Of a DNA stretch of 64,000 nucleotides, positions 61,313 through 64,000 are shown in pieces. The DNA is from Lysinibacillus pakistanensis (lineage in GTDB: Bacteria; Bacillota; Bacilli; Bacillales_A; Planococcaceae). Position numbers and translations under genes: made by a program. The stretch covers positions 1 through 64,000 of the forward strand of contig BBDJ01000009.1 of NCBI GenBank assembly GCA_001312325.1, written 5' to 3'. The notes under the pieces are model-generated. The model was not told where the DNA came from. It made no database searches and saw nothing but the letters and a program-made list of their open reading frames with translations. Each line of letters begins with the position of its first letter. The first letter of the stretch is position 1.

Positions 61313-62212
61313 TTATTTTAAAAGTACAGGGTCAAATAACCAATCTCTAGGTCCAAAGTTTTTATCCTTCTCGCCTCTTACCTCACGAGAAATATTGTTT
61401 TTAATAATAATTTCTCTGAACTTTCTACTAAACAAAGTTTTTCGGTACAAATATCTGCCATCATGACTCCACTCTGCTGAGTAGAATACATCACCTGTCA
61501 GACCTTTCAAGTCTTCATTCTTGTATATATCAGGGCCATTAATAACACCACTTAATCCACATCGACATGGCGGTTGCTCCGTTGCAAAATATAATTTCAC
61601 TCTTTCATTACTACATTGGGGCAATACTTGTGTGGGTATAATTTGAAATGCCTTTTGCTTACCTTCCTCTGTCCCCTGATGAATTACCTCAAGAAGCTCA
61701 TAACCTTTAATGTCCTCCTGCTCCATTAATGCTACTAATTCCTGTGAAGCTATCCAATAACCACTCACGTGTACAAGATGGCGATCTTTCATTTCTGTTG
61801 TATCAATAACAATTGGTGAAAGTTGCTCTTTTTCCATTAGCCCACAATGTTGACAATAAGTACTTATGGAAAATAGAGTTCCTTTATCATCTACAAACAT
61901 CTCAGGTGAATTGCCTGTTGAATTTAACGTAAACAATGGTGCTTGCTCATATTCACTATCTGAAAAATCAAAGTAAAAACGTTCTCCAATAGAAACAATC
62001 CCTAATTCGCGCTCCAAAGATTTATATAATGCTGCTACTTGTTCATATGTTACTTCTTCATTTAATGTAAAAATTGGATTAAATGATGCCTTTAAATTTC
62101 TTTTTCTAATTTCAGGCGCACCGATAAATATTCCATAGCGATTATAAACTTTAATGACTTGATCTTGATTAGATTCATCTATAGAAAATAAATTTTCAAG
62201 TTCTACTTTCAA
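61313..62212 (-). CDS. Unrecognised protein, 299 aa, with Cys pairs
   Basis: Intact. I do not recognise the family. An N-terminal part (LFSIDESNQDQVIKVYNRYG) is followed by a four-Cys set that could bind zinc: YCQHCG near residue 119 and PPCRCGLSG near 215. The C-terminal part is basic and aromatic (AEWSHDGRYLYRKTLFSRKF). The layout, with a metal-linked middle and no membrane segment, is compatible with many roles, including an immunity or regulatory protein; nothing here decides it. Confidence 0.7.
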   Translation of the reverse strand: MKVELENLFSIDESNQDQVIKVYNRYGIFIGAPEIRKRNLKASFNPIFTLNEEVTYEQVAALYKSLERELGIVSIGERFYFDFSDSEYEQAPLFTLNSTGNSPEMFVDDKGTLFSISTYCQHCGLMEKEQLSPIVIDTTEMKDRHLVHVSGYWIASQELVALMEQEDIKGYELLEVIHQGTEEGKQKAFQIIPTQVLPQCSNERVKLYFATEQPPCRCGLSGVINGPDIYKNEDLKGLTGDVFYSAEWSHDGRYLYRKTLFSRKFREIIIKNNISREVRGEKDKNFGPRDWLFDPVLLK

Positions 62213-62649
62213 AATACACGCCTACCTTTATATAAAGTTTTATGGTGAAGTACGTTGACTAGCTAGTAACTTTAAAAAATCTACAATTTCTACTTTATTC
62301 ATAGATAGCAAGGTACCTTTTTTTACTAAATTTTTCGTCTATCATTACTTACTGCAGCAAAATTTACTTAATCACGATTAACTTAAGCGTACCAGTACTT
62401 ATACCGCCATTTCAATGTTAGGTTTACGCCAATTTTATGGCGGTCTTTAATCAAAATTTTGGCGTGATTTGGCGTATATATAAAAAAACACCGCCATTTT
62501 TTGGCGGTGTTAAAAGAAAAATACAGGCATTTAGTATTATTAATAAGGAAATTTTACCTAAGTTAATATATGGGATTTTAAAACTACCTAATGTCTCCCT
62601 TTTTATTGAAATATATACCAGTTCCATTTTATTATAACACATAGTTGCA
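62213..62649. repeat. Intergenic region with a cluster of GGCG inverted repeats
   Basis: Between 62403 and 62510 lie ACCGCCAT/ATGGCGGT (62403-62410, 62437-62444), ACGCCAATTTT with AAAATTTTGGCGT nearby, two GGCGT half sites, and a perfect hairpin AACACCGCCA/TGGCGGTGTT (62488-62510). On the minus strand the last is followed by seven T, so it can serve as the terminator of the response-regulator gene. The other repeats are unexplained. No gene is visible in this 437-bp gap. Confidence 0.6.
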
Positions 62650-63274
62650 CTAGAGTAAATTCATTCTTTCAGCAAGATTTACAGCCTCCGTACGCGAGTC
62701 AACATTTAGCAAAGAAAACAACTGTGTTAAATATCTTTCTGTTGTTCGCTGAGGAATATTTAGCTCAATTGCTATCGCCTTATTCGTATGTCCCTCGGCA
62801 ATTAATCTTAAAATTTTCTTTTCTTTTTCATTTAAATGAATATCAAGCTTAGCATCTTGCAATTTAAATCTATTATCGAGAAAGTCTAAGAAATTTTGAG
62901 GTAAAACAATTTCTCCATTAGCAATAGCGCGTACAGTCCGTAATATTTGTTCCTTGGAAGCTGTTTTCGCCAAAATTCCTTCTATTTTTCTTTCTAAGAT
63001 AAGCGGATAATAATCTGTAATATCATCACCTGTATAAAGAATAATTGAAGCTTTTGACTGAATAGCTTTAATGTTACGGGCTAAATTTATACCATTCTCT
63101 AATGGCATATTTATATCTATCAAATAAATATCATAGGGGTTATTTCTAATTCTCTGGATAACATTTGTTGCATCGCATTCTGTATCAACGATAATGTCTT
63201 CGTTTTCTTGAAATAAATTTTTTTGTTCCCTCTAACACAATAGGGTGATCATCCACTATGAGCATCGTAATCAA
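62650..63274 (-). CDS. NarL/LuxR-type response regulator, ComA-like
   Basis: About 207 aa. Receiver domain: acidic pocket LIVDDHPIV, phospho-Asp in YLIDINMPLENGIN, and Lys in GILAKTASKEQ. LuxR-type helix-turn-helix: NEKEKKILRLIAEGHTNKAI and AIELNIPQRTTERYLTQLF. One break at the 7-T run near 63218 (EGTKNLFQENEDIIVDTE restored). TTG at 63274 behind GGAAG overlaps the kinase gene end. Together they look like ComP-ComA, but no comX or comQ is visible. Confidence 0.85.
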
Positions 63275-64000
63275 GTGTGTCACTTCCTTCTTTTACTGTA
63301 ATTCTAATCGACATCCCTTCATTAATTTGCGAATCAATATAAAATTGCCCGTTAAAGGCTTTTACACGCTCCTGCATACCACGAATCCCCATTGATTCTG
63401 CAATAATAATATCATCAACATTGCAGCCAACACCATCATCTTTGTAAAAAAATTTCAAATCCATCATCAGTCTCTTGAAGATGTATTTCAACCGTTCTAG
63501 CGTAGGAATGTTTTAAAGCATTATTGAGCAATTCCTGAAAGAGTCGATAGATCATTAAGTTCATACGTTCATCCTCTAGGTAAAGGCGATCTATCGTATA
63601 AAGTAACATAAAATTAGCTCTCTCTGTTACTTTTCGAATCAGCTTCTCTAAAGCTGCATTTAATCCTAACGTATCAAGTAATGGAGGCTTCAAATTTTCA
63701 CAATAGGTTCTTAAATCATGTAAGGAAGCAACCATCTGCTTATGAATATTTGCAAGTTTTTTCTTGAATTTCCGCCGTGTTCTTTGCATTGACAAGAGCA
63801 TCAACCTCTCGAGCAATATGCAGCTGCTCTTGCAAATTGGTATCATGTAATTCCTGTGCCAATTGATATTTTTCTTCTTCAAAGCGTAGCCAAAGTAGTT
63901 TGTTTAACCAAGGTAAATGACTATCGTCTGCTTGCTTCATATGCTTTAATTCTTCTAACAGTTCTTCCACCATCTTTGTATTTTCAATAAAATTATTAAC
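63249..64000 (-). CDS. Sensor histidine kinase, ComP/NarX-like (partial, cut by window end)
   Basis: Only the C-terminal 250 aa are in the window. HisKA_3 dimerisation box with the phospho-His in QLAQELHDTNLQEQLHIARE, then an ATPase domain with N-box FQELLNNALKHSYA and G-box KDDGVGCNVDDI, ending MGIRGMQERVKAFNGQF. Breaks: a 6-T run near 63757 (one base fewer gives EIQEKLANIHKQM) and a 7-A run near 63446. The sensor domain lies beyond 64000. Overlaps the response regulator by 26 nt. Confidence 0.85.

Overview
The window looks like the chromosome of a low-GC Gram-positive bacterium of the order Bacillales, most like Lysinibacillus or a related Planococcaceae. The basis is AT-rich DNA, GGAGG-type ribosome sites with many TTG and GTG starts, a complete sigma-B module, surface-layer (SLH) anchoring of an exported enzyme, and gene order over the first 20 kb that follows the Bacillus subtilis ddl-murF-cshA-ydbS-ydbT-ydcA-acpS-ydcC-alr-ndoAI-ndoA-rsb-sigB-tex-ydcK-tRNA block. 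The genus is an inference; no 16S gene is present.

The main property of this sequence is that most genes are broken by single-base frameshifts. I estimate about 70 breaks. Nearly all sit in A or T runs of 7-8 (a few of 6) and are repaired by removing one base. A handful sit in short runs and are repaired by adding one base. Genes without long runs (cvfB, murB, rsbT, frnE, mtnX) read through. I therefore treat the breaks as probable sequencing or assembly errors, give each gene its reconstructed span, and note where it breaks.

Layout: 0.08-0.87 kb, eight tRNA genes on the minus strand behind one strong promoter. 0.96-20.6 kb, nearly all minus strand: sprT-like, tex, rsbT-rsbU-rsbV-rsbW-sigB (no rsbR, rsbS or rsbX here), the ndoAI-ndoA toxin pair, alr, lipoprotein ydcC, acpS with a divergent rhomboid protease, an acetyltransferase, ydbT/ydbS, cshA, an esterase, murF-ddl and an unrecognised protein. 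20.8-30.8 kb: rodA-type SEDS protein, MFS exporter, YwqG-like protein, cardiolipin synthase, VanY-type peptidase, a repeat cluster, yidC, an AraC regulator and a LytTR regulator. 31.1-34.7 kb: CoA-transferase, MFS transporter, small proteins. 34.7-46 kb: acetyltransferase, ypuA, cvfB, mntR, ComFB-like protein, cadC-cadA, penicillin acylase family protein, exoA, murB and an HxlR regulator. 46-57.5 kb: YceI protein, DUF2500 protein, SLH-anchored nucleotidase, azoreductase, FrnE-like protein, FAD/Rieske protein, ppaC, a two-domain acetyltransferase, an RpiR regulator and a NiaP-like transporter. 57.7-64 kb: thrC-thrB, mtnX, a PAP2 phosphatase, two unrecognised proteins and a ComA/ComP-like two-component pair cut by the window end.

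Themes: cell-wall synthesis (alr, ddl, murF, murB, rodA, vanY), membrane biogenesis (acpS, cls, yidC, PAP2), stress and redox control (sigma-B, an HxlR-type regulator with an N-terminal Cys, an azoreductase with an MhqR-like palindrome, frnE) and metal handling (mntR, cadC-cadA). I see no prophage, transposase, CRISPR array or dedicated defence island. The most interesting leads are regulatory: a shortened sigB operon, shared motifs before the LytTR and CoA-transferase genes, the MhqR-like site, a possible attenuator before cshA, and dispersed short repeats.
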